DNA from: Methanocorpusculum sp. | GTDB taxonomy: Archaea > Halobacteriota > Methanomicrobia > Methanomicrobiales > Methanocorpusculaceae | Assembly: GCA_017408885.1 (NCBI GenBank) | Contig: JAFQTT010000013.1 | Location: 19,277-83,276, forward strand | Direction of reading: 5' to 3' | DNA: 64,000 nt | In this document: piece by piece, positions 27,240 through 36,850 of the stretch | Layout: the number at the start of each line of letters is the position of its first letter | How positions within the stretch are numbered: the stretch's first letter is position 1 | Program-made: the position numbers and the translations under genes | The notes under the pieces: model-generated | Seen by the model: only the letters and a program-made list of their open reading frames with translations | What the model was told of the DNA's origin: nothing | The model's database searches: none

Positions 27240-27838
27240 TTGTTATTTCTGATAAATTCTGCGACCTCGTCAAGCATGGCTCCGGGACGCTCAATTTTTC
27301 TGGTTTCCAGGTTTACAACAGTACTTGGAGTTCCAGGAAGCGAGCCGTCTTCGATGAAGTAATCGTGCGGGACATTAACCTGCCCCGGATTTACAGGAGA
27401 AATTTCTCCGGAGATGTTAGCTGAAGTCGAGGTGATTGGTGAGTCAAGCTCACTGATTAATGCAAGAGCCAGCGGATGGTCAGGGAAACGAATCCCAATT
27501 GTCCCTGTTCCGCATGACAAGTCACCCGGAAGAGAGTTTTTGACAGGAAGAACAACTGTGACCGGACCTGGCAGGAAGCGGTCGATGAACTCTTCTGCAA
27601 ACTCATCAACATATGCAATACCATAAATCATTTCGAGATCTGATACGGCAACGGATATCGGTTTTCCAAGGAGCCGCTGTTTTGCCTCAAAGACTTTGAG
27701 GACAGCCGGTTCTGAAAGAGCGTCAGCTCCAAGACCGTAGACAGTCTCTGTTGGATATACTACAAGCCCGTCACGTAAGAGAACAGAAACTGCTTTCTCT
27801 ATACGGGCAGAATCGGATGGTGAAAGATTTACTGACAT
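27236..27838 (-). CDS. L-threonylcarbamoyladenylate synthase (Sua5/YrdC)
   Basis: This enzyme makes threonylcarbamoyl-AMP for the t6A modification of ANN-decoding tRNAs. The 200-residue protein is a YrdC/TsaC fold with the signatures [42 protein letters not shown] and TSANISGE, plus a short C-terminal extension. It lacks the full Sua5 extra domain, so it is closer to TsaC. It overlaps the ACT-domain gene upstream by 1 base and copA downstream by 4. Confidence 0.93.
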   Translation of the reverse strand: MSVNLSPSDSARIEKAVSVLLRDGLVVYPTETVYGLGADALSEPAVLKVFEAKQRLLGKPISVAVSDLEMIYGIAYVDEFAEEFIDRFLPGPVTVVLPVKNSLPGDLSCGTGTIGIRFPDHPLALALISELDSPITSTSANISGEISPVNPGQVNVPHDYFIEDGSLPGTPSTVVNLETRKIERPGAMLDEVAEFIRNNK

Positions 27839-28506
27839 TAGAACTCCTTTCCTCTGACACGGGATATGTCAAATACTCCAATTGTACTGATGTGCATGAC
27901 AGCCATAACTCCAGCCTGTATGGGATCGGTTACAACCAGATCAGCGGCAGATGATGCACTTCCAACCATTTTAAGACACACGACAGGTATTCCGCGTGAC
28001 TGAACATAGCGGATTGCATCTGTTATTTTTCCACCCATGAGTGAACCTGCAAGAACTAAAATTGCAGCTCTTGGAAGGCGCGGCACTGCTTCAACGGCCC
28101 GTGCGATTGTTTCTTCACCAACAAGCGGGATAGTATCGACCGATATTCTCTCGCCTCTGATGTTGTGACGGTCAGCTTCATTTACGGCACCAAGAGCCAC
28201 CTGAGCCACCTGAGCACCGCCGCCAATTACAATAACACGCTTTCCGAAAATTTCCGCAGCAGAACTGTGGTTTTCGGCAGAGATGATTCCTTCAATTTCA
28301 CGCAATCTGGAAAGCAGAAGTTCCGGGTTTCCTGAGTATTCCGCTTCAATACTGACTACGGCAAAGCCTGCATCTTTTCCTTCGGTAGAGATTTCATGCT
28401 TGGTTGTCAGGATGTTTGCATCAATCTCTGCACAAACGGCACCGATATCTCGAAGGATGCCTGTTTTGTTTTCCGCAATTATTGTTACTGCACAGTTAGC
28501 TGTCAT
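27838..28506 (-). CDS. ACT-domain protein (DUF5612 type)
   Basis: An N-terminal ACT domain (about 1-80), which usually binds amino acids, is followed by a C-terminal Rossmann-like region with VIGGGAQVAQVALGAVNEADRHN. This pairing is conserved in methanogens as DUF5612. The role is unknown, and it is often guessed to regulate amino acid metabolism. It is the first gene of an operon with the YrdC and CopA genes. I trust the ACT assignment but not any specific function. Confidence 0.82.
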   Translation of the reverse strand: MTANCAVTIIAENKTGILRDIGAVCAEIDANILTTKHEISTEGKDAGFAVVSIEAEYSGNPELLLSRLREIEGIISAENHSSAAEIFGKRVIVIGGGAQVAQVALGAVNEADRHNIRGERISVDTIPLVGEETIARAVEAVPRLPRAAILVLAGSLMGGKITDAIRYVQSRGIPVVCLKMVGSASSAADLVVTDPIQAGVMAVMHISTIGVFDISRVRGKEF

Positions 28507-28607
28507 GGTGGCGATACATTTGCGGAAGTTACTCTGTTTTCCGCGGGATAGAGATGTATTAGCTTTCAGAAATATTAGAGATTACTATCTATACAGTGGT
28601 AAAAAAG

Positions 28608-29396
28608 TTACAGCCCGCCTACTAAATCATGCAGTGCATCACATGCAGAGTAGGCGGTGTTGTCCATTGTAAGCGGGGTGATTGAGACAAATCCGTCCTG
28701 AATTGCCTCAACATCCGTTCCCTTTTCGTTTAAGTGAACGACGTCTCCGCAAATCCAGTAATATGGTTTTCCGCGGGGGTCGGTGCGCATCTCAACAGAT
28801 GTATCAAAGAGGCGGGAGCCAAGCGTTGTAACACGGTATCCCTTGACCTCTCCTGCCGGGATGTTTACATTGATTAAGTCTGCACCCTTCGGAAGGCCTT
28901 TTTCGAGGAAGACAGGGATGAGTTTTTGAATTGCCTTTTTTGCTTCGGAAAAATCAATCCGATGTGCCCTTGGATCGGTAAACTTGTCTCCGTGGTTTGT
29001 CATCTGCAAAGAGAAGGCAACAGATGGAACTCCCTGGTTTGCGGCTTCCATGGCGGCGCCGACTGTGCCGGATGTGGTAATGGATTCACAGGAGATGTTT
29101 TCTCCAAGATTGATGCCTGAAACAACCAGATTCGGGCGGATGTCTAAAGCATAGAGACCAAGAAGCAGTGAATCCGTTGGTCTTCCTTCAACAATGTGGG
29201 CTGTGTATCCGTTAATCTGGACCTCATTCATTCGAAGCGGTTCAAAAATAGAAATGGAACGGCCGACAGCACTTTGCTGAACAGCCGGAGCAGAGATTAC
29301 AACCTCTGCAAACTCTGAAAGCGCTTCATATGCAGCCCAGAGACCAACAGAATTTACTCCGTCATCGTTGGTTAGAAGAATGACCGGTTTGCTCAT
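28608..29396 (-). CDS. surE: 5'/3'-nucleotidase SurE
   Basis: A SurE-type metal-dependent nucleotidase acting on nucleoside monophosphates. The N-terminal LLTNDDGV has the paired aspartates D10 and D11 (numbering approximate). SGIN.G.N (metal binding) and the SGTVGAAMEA segment are also present. At 262 residues it is full length. Its start overlaps the stop of mfnF by 4 bases, giving a tight operon with methanofuran biosynthesis genes. Its role there is unclear. Confidence 0.95.
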   Translation of the reverse strand: MSKPVILLTNDDGVNSVGLWAAYEALSEFAEVVISAPAVQQSAVGRSISIFEPLRMNEVQINGYTAHIVEGRPTDSLLLGLYALDIRPNLVVSGINLGENISCESITTSGTVGAAMEAANQGVPSVAFSLQMTNHGDKFTDPRAHRIDFSEAKKAIQKLIPVFLEKGLPKGADLINVNIPAGEVKGYRVTTLGSRLFDTSVEMRTDPRGKPYYWICGDVVHLNEKGTDVEAIQDGFVSITPLTMDNTAYSACDALHDLVGGL

Positions 29397-30322
29397 TCCA
29401 TCTCCTTTGCAAGCTGGAGAACTGCATAGGCAGGAAGAGCATCTGCGTGGATACCGGTCGCAGAGGTCAATTCGATACCGGAAACAAGCGGAGCAAAGGT
29501 TGGAGAGCCGATTCCGCCGACAAGAATGGTGTCAGCACCAGCTTCGGCTTTTGCTTTTGCAACTGCATCACAGACAAGCTTCTGCTGAGCTTTACAGAAT
29601 GCTTCAGCGATAGATACAGCTCCTTCCTCGCCGATTTCCTCTAAGTCTGCGCAGACAGTCCGTGCCAGACGGCGCAGACATGCCTCGCGGGAAACCTCTT
29701 TTCCATCAGGGGTTGCCGCTGTGTACTCTTCGTCTCCAATGTTTCCTAAGACATAGTTTGCATCTCCGCTGCATGCAAAGTACTCAGTAGAAAACGGAGT
29801 AACTTTTCCATCGATTACTGCTTCGGATGCAAGAGTTGCAACAGGAGTTCTAAGCATTCCGGTGTAGACTAAGTATCCTGCCTGAAGACGGAGAGTATCG
29901 GTCATGCCGATGAGCTTTTCGAAATCTTTGAACGGCACAATATCAGCGGTGGTGCTTCCGATATCAAGCATCATTCCATTCGGATACTGCTTTTTCAGAT
30001 AAGCAACCGAGGCAAGCCAGTTTGCAGCGGCAAGTTCGCGGCAGGCTTCGCGGTGGAATTTTCCGTCCATGCCGTAGAAGATTGCATCAGGGAATGACTT
30101 CCTTACCGCATCGACAATGAAGGCGATACCTTCGTTCTTATCAAAGAATCCGTCTGCAAGCTCTCCGCTCATGACAACAGCGGCATTGTCTGCACCGGTC
30201 TCCTTGTACTCTGCAATGATTTCTGCAAGAGGTGACTCTTTCCAGAGCGGGCAATAGTGAATGTGGACGCCGGATTCGTCAACAATTTTCAGATTGGCGC
30301 CGCCGACGTCGATTCCAATCAT
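29393..30322 (-). CDS. mfnF: MfnF-type methanofuran biosynthesis enzyme
   Basis: An ASKHA-fold protein of 309 residues related to hydantoinase/oxoprolinase, with GIDVGGANLK at the start and LDIGSTTADIVPF in the middle. In methanogens this family is MfnF, which joins the aminomethylfuran phosphate unit to glutamyl-tyramine to build methanofuran. The neighbour mfnD supplies the tyramine-glutamate half, which supports the call. It overlaps mfnD upstream and surE downstream by 4 bases each. Confidence 0.88.
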   Translation of the reverse strand: MIGIDVGGANLKIVDESGVHIHYCPLWKESPLAEIIAEYKETGADNAAVVMSGELADGFFDKNEGIAFIVDAVRKSFPDAIFYGMDGKFHREACRELAAANWLASVAYLKKQYPNGMMLDIGSTTADIVPFKDFEKLIGMTDTLRLQAGYLVYTGMLRTPVATLASEAVIDGKVTPFSTEYFACSGDANYVLGNIGDEEYTAATPDGKEVSREACLRRLARTVCADLEEIGEEGAVSIAEAFCKAQQKLVCDAVAKAKAEAGADTILVGGIGSPTFAPLVSGIELTSATGIHADALPAYAVLQLAKEME

Positions 30323-31224
30323 TCTACGACAACTCCGCCTGCGGCATCGTACTTTGCGGTCTTTCCGTTGTAGTGAACACCTTCCGGCGGGAGACCGACG
30401 GTTGCCTTGAGAAGAACCTCTGCGATTTCCTCCTCAATGACTTCCACAATTCCAACAAGGCTCATGGTTGGTCTGGAGTTTACGTCAACAACGTAAATCT
30501 CATCTGCGACAACCATATCGATTCCGGTATATCCCTGACATCCAAGCGTCTCGATAGTCTTTTTGGCGACCTCGATCATCTCAGCTTCGCGCTCCGGGTG
30601 AACCGGGGTAACGCCTCCCTTGTAGACGAAGTTTCCGTTCTCGTCAGGGTAGGAGTTCTGCTTATTGATTGTAAGGAATACCGGCGGCAGTCCGCTGTAG
30701 AATCCGCATGCTTCACCAACAACACGGCTTCCGACAATGCTTACGCTGTAGTGTTCGCCTTCGATGTACTCAACAGACATCTCGCCTTCTTTTGGCTCTT
30801 CACCGTCTTTTGCGATGCGGACACCGTTTGAGCCTTCGCCTTTAATCGGCTTGATGACTCTCTTTCCGGCAAAGTCAGTTCCAACTTCCTTTGGAACATT
30901 GATTCCGACATTTGCAAGGAGCTTAGAGGATAACCGCTTGCTTGCACAGACTGCAACAGCAGTGCTGTCGGTTCCGATGTTGTGCGTTGCAAGCTCTAAG
31001 GTGTGTGTGAATCTGGAAAGAAGTGCATCCGGGGCGATGACAATTCCATAATCACATTCAGGTGCTAAACGCTCAATTTCTGCATTGAAGTCTCCACTCT
31101 GCGGGAGGACAACTTCATGTCCGCATTTTTCAAAGCTCTTTTTAAGAGCCGAGACCATGGCCCGTCCCTCTGGTGCGAGGTGCGGGTCGTGGAATGTGGT
31201 ATATTCGGCGATTAAGACTTTCAT
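30319..31224 (-). CDS. mfnD: Tyramine-glutamate ligase MfnD
   Basis: An ATP-grasp ligase of 301 residues that adds glutamate to tyramine in methanofuran synthesis. Visible features are the VIKPIKGEGSNGVRI ATP-binding loop, the VEYIEGEHYSVSIVG segment and a C-terminal VDVNSRPTMSLVG metal-binding site. It starts 2 bases after the Mrp-type ATPase gene and overlaps mfnF. The pairing with mfnF makes the methanofuran assignment much firmer than the fold alone. Confidence 0.9.
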   Translation of the reverse strand: MKVLIAEYTTFHDPHLAPEGRAMVSALKKSFEKCGHEVVLPQSGDFNAEIERLAPECDYGIVIAPDALLSRFTHTLELATHNIGTDSTAVAVCASKRLSSKLLANVGINVPKEVGTDFAGKRVIKPIKGEGSNGVRIAKDGEEPKEGEMSVEYIEGEHYSVSIVGSRVVGEACGFYSGLPPVFLTINKQNSYPDENGNFVYKGGVTPVHPEREAEMIEVAKKTIETLGCQGYTGIDMVVADEIYVVDVNSRPTMSLVGIVEVIEEEIAEVLLKATVGLPPEGVHYNGKTAKYDAAGGVVVE

Positions 31225-31226
31225 AC

Positions 31227-32096
31227 TTATTCTTCGCGTTTTTCAACTTCTGCGATGAGGTTTTCCATGACCTTGTCAACAGCATCCCAGGTCGGGCTCT
31301 TTTCCTGTCCCGGCTTTCTGATGATGAACGGTCTTCCCTCATCTCCTGCCTTTCTCATCTCGATGTCGATTGGGATGGCGCCAAGGTATGGAACATCGTA
31401 CTTCTCTGCTGCTTTGACTCCTCCGCCTTTGCCGAAGACTTCGAGGATTTCACCGCAGTGCGGGCAGACAAGTCCAGACATGTTTTCGATGATTCCAAGA
31501 ACCGGAAGATCCATCATTTCGATGAACTTGATTGCCTTGGTGGAGTCGAGAACTGCAACATCCTGCGGAGTGGTAACAATAACTGCTCCTTCAACGTTTG
31601 GTGCGAACTGCACAATGTTGAGTGCCTCATCACCGGTTCCCGGCGGAAGGTCAACTACAAGGTAGTCAAGCTCTCCCCAGTCAACATCGCCTAAGAACTG
31701 CTGGATTGCTGCTGCCTTCATCGGGCCTCTCCATACAACAGGGCTGTCAGTCTCGTTTAAGAGCAGAGCCATAGAAACTGCCTTTAAAGAACCGGTTACC
31801 TTAATCGGCATAATCTTGTTTCCGATTGCCTGAAGTCTGAGGTCTTCGATACCGAGCATCTTTGCAATAGAAGGTCCATGAATATCAAGGTCCATTAAAC
31901 CAGTCTGATATCCGTGGTTTGCAAGAGCATATGCGAGGTTGACAGAGACAGTACTCTTTCCAACTCCTCCCTTACCGGACAGGACTAAGATGACATGGCG
32001 TACACTGATATCTGCTTTCTGTGGTTTCTGGCAGGAATCGGTCTTGGAGGTACATCCCTCACAGTTTCCGTCGCATCCTTCTGGTTTGTCACTCAT
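31227..32096 (-). CDS. Mrp/NBP35-type iron-sulfur cluster carrier ATPase
   Basis: A P-loop ATPase (ApbC/Mrp/NBP35 family) that carries and transfers iron-sulfur clusters. The deviant Walker A GKGGVGKSTVSVN lies near residues 39-51. A cysteine-rich N-terminal extension (CDGNCEGCTSKTDSC) resembles eukaryotic Nbp35, and the C-terminal CPHC pair is the bridging cluster site. At 289 residues it is normal. It is the first gene of the operon with mfnD, mfnF and surE. Confidence 0.93.
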   Translation of the reverse strand: MSDKPEGCDGNCEGCTSKTDSCQKPQKADISVRHVILVLSGKGGVGKSTVSVNLAYALANHGYQTGLMDLDIHGPSIAKMLGIEDLRLQAIGNKIMPIKVTGSLKAVSMALLLNETDSPVVWRGPMKAAAIQQFLGDVDWGELDYLVVDLPPGTGDEALNIVQFAPNVEGAVIVTTPQDVAVLDSTKAIKFIEMMDLPVLGIIENMSGLVCPHCGEILEVFGKGGGVKAAEKYDVPYLGAIPIDIEMRKAGDEGRPFIIRKPGQEKSPTWDAVDKVMENLIAEVEKREE

Positions 32097-32271
32097 ATTT
32101 TTCTAATCTCCAGTTTGTAATTCTATTATATTTGTGAGGATGTACTATAGGTCTTTTGGATTGGTTCTGTTTTCGGGAACCGTACTCAGTGTGAATATGT
32201 TTGCCGCATTACCCGCATATTTATATTCTCGAGTTCAATTTTCATCTTTATTATGAAAGGAGATGAGTTCA

Positions 32272-33114
32272 ATGCTCTATCAATTCCTCCCGGAAAACTG
32301 TCGGATAGATAACTCAGACAGTATCAGAGCCTGCAAAGGCAATGTCGTGAAGTTTCTGAAAATAGCTGCCATATCAATTCTGTTGTTTGCAGTATTCTAT
32401 ATGGCACCGGCAGCAGCCATGCCCGCCGACTCCTATGAAGAAACAGAAACAGAGCGAAATCATCTCGACATTTACGTAAAAAAGAATTATGACAGAGGAT
32501 CCTTATTAGGAAAGAATTCAGAAAATACCATAGCTGCTTTATCCTCAATTCGCGAGACAAAAAGCCGCTCACAGCAAAAAAAGGATCAGTATCTGACAGC
32601 AGACTATATGTCATATGCAGATGAATCAGGAGATGTTTTCTTCTCAGACAGCCCGGTTATTACAGGCATACACCTTCCAAAGGGGACTACAGGTTCTGTA
32701 TCTATTATGAACGAGCCTGAAAGTGCAGGACCTAACTGCCGCGAGGTATATGATGTATTCGATATTTTTGTTGAGAACTACCCATGCGGTTCAGAATCAA
32801 TTATCAGATACACTCTCCCGCTTTCAGAAATCGAAGACAGAGGATATTCTCCGGCTGACATCTTTATGTACTTCCATGAAGGTGAGACCTGGACAAAACT
32901 TCCAACAGAGTATTATATGGACTCAAATAATGCATTCTTTGAATCCATTACCACCTCTCTTGGTGTTTTTGCGATTGTGATGGATGAGTGTGAATCCGAG
33001 ATAGAATCAGTCCATCTCCATTCTCATTCTCTGGAGCCTGGAAGAGTTATGCTGGACATTTCTCCAGTCTGCATCTTAACGCATCCGGTATCATATACTG
33101 CAACCGCAGATTAA
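32272..33114 (+). CDS. Secreted or membrane-anchored protein with a PGF-pre-PGF-like domain
   Basis: The 280-residue protein has a hydrophobic segment near residues 28-50 ending in AAA, a likely signal anchor or signal peptide. The extracellular part ends in a region with WTKLPTEYY and SLGVFAIV, the core pattern of surface domains that methanogens often carry (PGF-pre-PGF type), but the C-terminal PGF sorting motif is missing. I prefer ATG 32272, which has GGAG nine bases upstream, to the ATG at 32263, which would have none. A TATA-like CATATTTATATTC is at about 32216-32228. Probably a surface protein. Function unknown. Confidence 0.7.
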   Translation: MLYQFLPENCRIDNSDSIRACKGNVVKFLKIAAISILLFAVFYMAPAAAMPADSYEETETERNHLDIYVKKNYDRGSLLGKNSENTIAALSSIRETKSRSQQKKDQYLTADYMSYADESGDVFFSDSPVITGIHLPKGTTGSVSIMNEPESAGPNCREVYDVFDIFVENYPCGSESIIRYTLPLSEIEDRGYSPADIFMYFHEGETWTKLPTEYYMDSNNAFFESITTSLGVFAIVMDECESEIESVHLHSHSLEPGRVMLDISPVCILTHPVSYTATAD

Positions 33115-33279
33115 CCACTTCTCTTTTTTGCAAGGTCTTTTCTTTACCTCTTGCGCGCGACATTCACTAAATATAGTTTCAAATCAAGAGTTGTTATTGA
33201 TTTGTAATTAACGTGACAGAATTTCACCCCCAACACCACCCACCAATATTGCTCAAAACAAGAAGATTGGCAGACAGGG

Positions 33280-33288
33280 TTAAATACT
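33280..33288 (+). promoter_or_regulatory. TATA box of fdhAB
   Basis: TTAAATACT lies 38-46 bases ahead of the fdhA start, leaving a short leader with a GAGGT Shine-Dalgarno at 33314-33318, seven bases from the ATG. Confidence 0.55.
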
Positions 33289-33325
33289 CTCCAGACTGAC
33301 AAATATTGTATCCGAGGTTTTTACC

Positions 33326-35389
33326 ATGGAAATTAAGTTTGTTACAACAACCTGTCCATACTGTGGATCCGGATGTTCTTTCAACTTAGTCGTAAAAGAC
33401 GGAAAGATCATCGACACACAGCCATGCCAGAGAGGCCCGGTTAACGAGGGTAAGCTTTGTCCGAAAGGTGTATTCGGATTTGAGTTCATCAACTCTCCAG
33501 ACCGCCTGACCACTCCGCTCGTCAGAAAGAACGGCGAGTTAGTACCGGCATCCTGGGACGAAGCACTCGCAGTCATTGCAGAGAACTTCGCAAAGTACCA
33601 GCCGGACGAGTTTGCAGTTATCTCTTCCGCACGCTGCTGTAACGAAGACAACTACGCAATGCAGAAGTTCGCACGTATTGTCTTAAAGACTCCAAACATC
33701 GACCACTGTGCACGTCTCTGCCACGCACCGACTGTCGCAGGTCTCGCAAAGGTCTTTGGATCTGGTGCATCCACCAACTCCTTCGACGACCTTGCAATCG
33801 CAGACCTCGTCTTCATCATCGGTTCCAACAACTTCGAGGCACACCCGCTTGCAGCACGCAGAATCATGCAGGCAAAGGAAAAGGGAGCACACATCATTGT
33901 TTGTGACCCGCGCCGCACCCCGACTGCAAAGCAGGCAGAACTTCACATCCAGCACAGACCGGGAACAGATATCCAGCTCCTCAACTGTCTCATGAAGAAC
34001 ATCATCGAGAACGACTGGATTGACCACGACTTCGTCGAGAACAGAACTCTCGGATACGAAGACCTCAAAGCATGTGTCACTCAGGACAAATACTCCATCG
34101 AGAACACCGCAAAGGTCTGTGGAGTCCCAGAGGAGTCCATCAAGCAGGCTCTTGAGTGGCTCCACGAGTGCCAGCACAAGACTGCATTCGTTCACTGTCT
34201 CGGTATCACCCAGCACACTGTTGGTGTCGACAACGTCCGCTCCATTGCATTCGTCCAGACTCTCCTTGGAAACATCGGAAAGCCGGGATGTGGTGTCAAC
34301 GCACTCCGCGGTCAGAACAATGTTCAGGGATCCTGTGATATGGGAGCACTGCCGAACGTATACGCCGGCTACTTCTCTGTCATGAACCCGGACCTTGCAA
34401 AGAAGGTCGCAGACTACTGGGGCGTCGAGTCCATCCCGCAGGGCAAGCTCGGTCTTCACATCCCAGAGATGCTCGACACTCTCTATGAGCACCCGGACCA
34501 GGTCAAGTGTATGTACCTGATGGGTGAGAACCCGGTTATCTCTGACCCGAACTCCAAGATGGTCGAACAGGCAATGGAGAACTGTGAATTCCTCGTTGTC
34601 CAGGATATCTTCGAGACCGAAACCTCCAGATACGCAGATGTTGTCCTTCCGGGATCCTGCTACGCAGAGGAAGACGGTACCCAGACCAACGCAGAACGCC
34701 GTGTCCAGAGATTCAGAAAGGCACAGGATGCACCGGGAGAGTCCAAGCTCGACTGGGAAATCATGAAGATGATTGCAGAGAAGATGGGCTACGGCCAGTA
34801 CTTCCAGTGGGAGACCTCCGAGGATGTCTTCAACGAGATGCGCGGAATCACCCCGCAGTACGCAGGTATCACCTACGCAAAGCTCGAGGGAGACGGTATC
34901 CAGTGGCCATGTCCGACTGAGGACCACCCGGGAACTGCAATTCTCCACATCAACGAGTTCGCAGGCATGCCGGAAGGCAAAGCAGCACTCGAGGCAGTCG
35001 AACACCGCGAACCGGCTGAGGTTGTCGACGAGGAATACCCGATCTGGCTCACCACTGGTGCAACCATCTGGCACTGGCCAAGCGGATCTATGACCCGCAG
35101 ATGCGAACAGCTCGACAAGGACGCACCGACCGCATGGCTCGAGATCAACGTCAAGGACGCAGAGAAATACGGCGTCAAGGACGGAGAGACTGTTGTACTC
35201 TACTCTCGCCGCGGCGAAGTCGAAGTCGCAGCACGCGTTATCCCGGACATCAAGGAAGGCGTTTTCTTCATGCCGTTCCACTTCACCGAAGCACGTGCAA
35301 ACTTAGTTACGAACACTGCATACGACCCAGTCTCCAGAACTCCGGAGTTCAAGGTCTGTGCTGTTAACATCAGAAAGAAGGAGGCCTAA
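33326..35389 (+). CDS. fdhA: Formate dehydrogenase, catalytic alpha subunit
   Basis: The molybdenum- or tungsten-pterin subunit that oxidises formate to CO2, passing electrons to FdhB and F420. The N-terminal 4Fe-4S site uses C10, C13, C17 and C45. The metal ligand is a cysteine (C132 in CARLCHAPT) where E. coli FdhF has selenocysteine, so this is the selenium-independent type. The rest is the usual four-domain fold with a C-terminal molybdopterin-dinucleotide domain. At 687 residues it is full length. Codons are strongly C-ending, a sign of high expression. Confidence 0.96.
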   Translation: MEIKFVTTTCPYCGSGCSFNLVVKDGKIIDTQPCQRGPVNEGKLCPKGVFGFEFINSPDRLTTPLVRKNGELVPASWDEALAVIAENFAKYQPDEFAVISSARCCNEDNYAMQKFARIVLKTPNIDHCARLCHAPTVAGLAKVFGSGASTNSFDDLAIADLVFIIGSNNFEAHPLAARRIMQAKEKGAHIIVCDPRRTPTAKQAELHIQHRPGTDIQLLNCLMKNIIENDWIDHDFVENRTLGYEDLKACVTQDKYSIENTAKVCGVPEESIKQALEWLHECQHKTAFVHCLGITQHTVGVDNVRSIAFVQTLLGNIGKPGCGVNALRGQNNVQGSCDMGALPNVYAGYFSVMNPDLAKKVADYWGVESIPQGKLGLHIPEMLDTLYEHPDQVKCMYLMGENPVISDPNSKMVEQAMENCEFLVVQDIFETETSRYADVVLPGSCYAEEDGTQTNAERRVQRFRKAQDAPGESKLDWEIMKMIAEKMGYGQYFQWETSEDVFNEMRGITPQYAGITYAKLEGDGIQWPCPTEDHPGTAILHINEFAGMPEGKAALEAVEHREPAEVVDEEYPIWLTTGATIWHWPSGSMTRRCEQLDKDAPTAWLEINVKDAEKYGVKDGETVVLYSRRGEVEVAARVIPDIKEGVFFMPFHFTEARANLVTNTAYDPVSRTPEFKVCAVNIRKKEA

Positions 35390-35391
35390 AA

Positions 35392-36648
35392 ATGTCAGCA
35401 AAAGGCGATATGTTCTACGCATGGACTACCGATGCGGGAATCAAAGGCGAATGCGGAGGAGCTGTCACTGCAATCCTCAAGAACCTGCTTGCATCTGGAA
35501 CTGTTGACATGGTCTTAACCGTCAAGAAAGGTGTCGATGTATACGACCCAGTTCCGGCATTCATCACTGACCCGGCAGAACTTGACAAGTGCGCAGGATC
35601 CCTCCACTGCGGTACTCTGCTTCTCCCGAAGCTCATCAAGAAGTACCTCGGCGGTGCAAAGGAAATCAAGGTCGCAGTTACCTGCAAGGGCTGTGACGCA
35701 AAAGCAATGTACGAGCTTGCAAAGCGTAACCAGATTAACATGGACAACGTTGTCATGATTGGTCTGAACTGCGGTGGTTCTATCCCGCCGATGCAGGCAC
35801 GCCGCATGATTAAGGAAAAGTACGGTGTCAACCCGGACTCTGTCTTCAAGGAGGAGATTGACAAGGGACAGTTCATCATCGAATACACCGATGAGAACGG
35901 TGCACACCAGACCAAGGGTATCAAGATCGACGAGCTTGAGGAAGAAGGCCTTGGCCGCAGAAAGAACTGCCAGCGCTGTGAGACCAAGATTCCGCGCCAG
36001 TGCGACCTCGCATGCGGAAACTGGGGTGTCTTCGGTGAGAAGGCAGGCAAGGCAACCTTTGTTGAAGTCTGCTCCGAGAAGGGTGCAGCAGTCTTTGACG
36101 CAGCAGTAAACGCAGGCGTTATCCAGACCGCAGCTCCGGAAGCAAAGGGTCTCGAGATCCGCGCAAAGATCGAGAAGACCATGGTCAACATGGGTAAGAA
36201 GGGACAGGAAAAGCAGTTCGCAGAACTCGGCGAGGGTCAGGAGAGACTCGAGAAGATTATGCGTGCAACCAGCAAGTGTATCAAGTGTTACTCTTGTATC
36301 GAAGCATGTCCAATCTGTTACTGTGTCGAGTGTTCCACCAAGAAGCCACACCTCGTCCGCCCAGGAATTGTCCCGCCGGACTTCATGTTCCAGATGATCC
36401 GCTTCGCACACATCGCAGACTCCTGTGTCAACTGCGGTCAGTGTACCGAACTTTGTCCGATGGACATCCCGAACTCCCTCTTCATGCACGCCCAGCAGGT
36501 CGAGCTTGAAAAGATGTTCGGCCACAAGCCGGGATACGACATGGAGCTCCCAGTCCTCGCCTTCGCAGAAGAGATGGACGAGCGCGCCAGACTCAACGCA
36601 ACCGGCTCCGACATGATCTACGAGAACGTGTTCGGACAGGAAGAGTAA
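35392..36648 (+). CDS. fdhB: Formate dehydrogenase, F420-reducing beta subunit
   Basis: An FrhB-like flavoprotein that hands electrons from formate to coenzyme F420. The N-terminal and central parts (to about 280) hold the FAD and F420 sites and a cysteine-rich loop (CQRCETKIPRQCDLACG). The C-terminal part carries two 4Fe-4S motifs, CIKCYSCIEACP near residue 295 and CVNCGQCTELCP near residue 344. At 418 residues it is full length. It begins 2 bases after fdhA. No focA-type formate transporter is next to it. Confidence 0.96.
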   Translation: MSAKGDMFYAWTTDAGIKGECGGAVTAILKNLLASGTVDMVLTVKKGVDVYDPVPAFITDPAELDKCAGSLHCGTLLLPKLIKKYLGGAKEIKVAVTCKGCDAKAMYELAKRNQINMDNVVMIGLNCGGSIPPMQARRMIKEKYGVNPDSVFKEEIDKGQFIIEYTDENGAHQTKGIKIDELEEEGLGRRKNCQRCETKIPRQCDLACGNWGVFGEKAGKATFVEVCSEKGAAVFDAAVNAGVIQTAAPEAKGLEIRAKIEKTMVNMGKKGQEKQFAELGEGQERLEKIMRATSKCIKCYSCIEACPICYCVECSTKKPHLVRPGIVPPDFMFQMIRFAHIADSCVNCGQCTELCPMDIPNSLFMHAQQVELEKMFGHKPGYDMELPVLAFAEEMDERARLNATGSDMIYENVFGQEE

Positions 36649-36680
36649 ACGGAAAAACCGTTTACCCCTCTAATTTTTCT
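36647..36680 (+). terminator. Stem-loop plus T-run terminator of fdhAB
   Basis: AAACGG (36647-36652), a five-A loop and CCGTTT (36658-36663) form a perfect 6-bp stem directly on the stop codon. A short T-run follows near 36672. Confidence 0.55.
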
Positions 36681-36850
36681 ATAGTTAAACCTCACCAGTC
36701 TGCCGAATCGATGAGCGATAGCTCTCGAAAACGGCATTCTGTATTCTAAAAAAGAATTTTTTCCCAGTTAAAACACCTGGAAGTCTTTAATTACAAAGCC
36801 CAAGTGTCTCTGAAAAACCACGGTAAAAAAAAAAAGAATAAAAAATAATT

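Noticed and set aside
33326..33725. Selenocysteine in fdhA
   Set aside because: The metal-ligand position is an ordinary cysteine codon (C132). There is no in-frame TGA.
33683..35281. 532-codon open frame on the strand opposite fdhA
   Set aside because: It is the mirror of a highly biased C-ending gene, where stop codons on the opposite strand become rare. It encodes a Leu/Val/Cys/Asp-rich sequence without recognisable domain, while fdhA has all catalytic motifs.
35515..36525. 336-codon open frame opposite fdhB
   Set aside because: Same explanation as for fdhA. fdhB has intact ferredoxin motifs and family length; the opposite frame has none.
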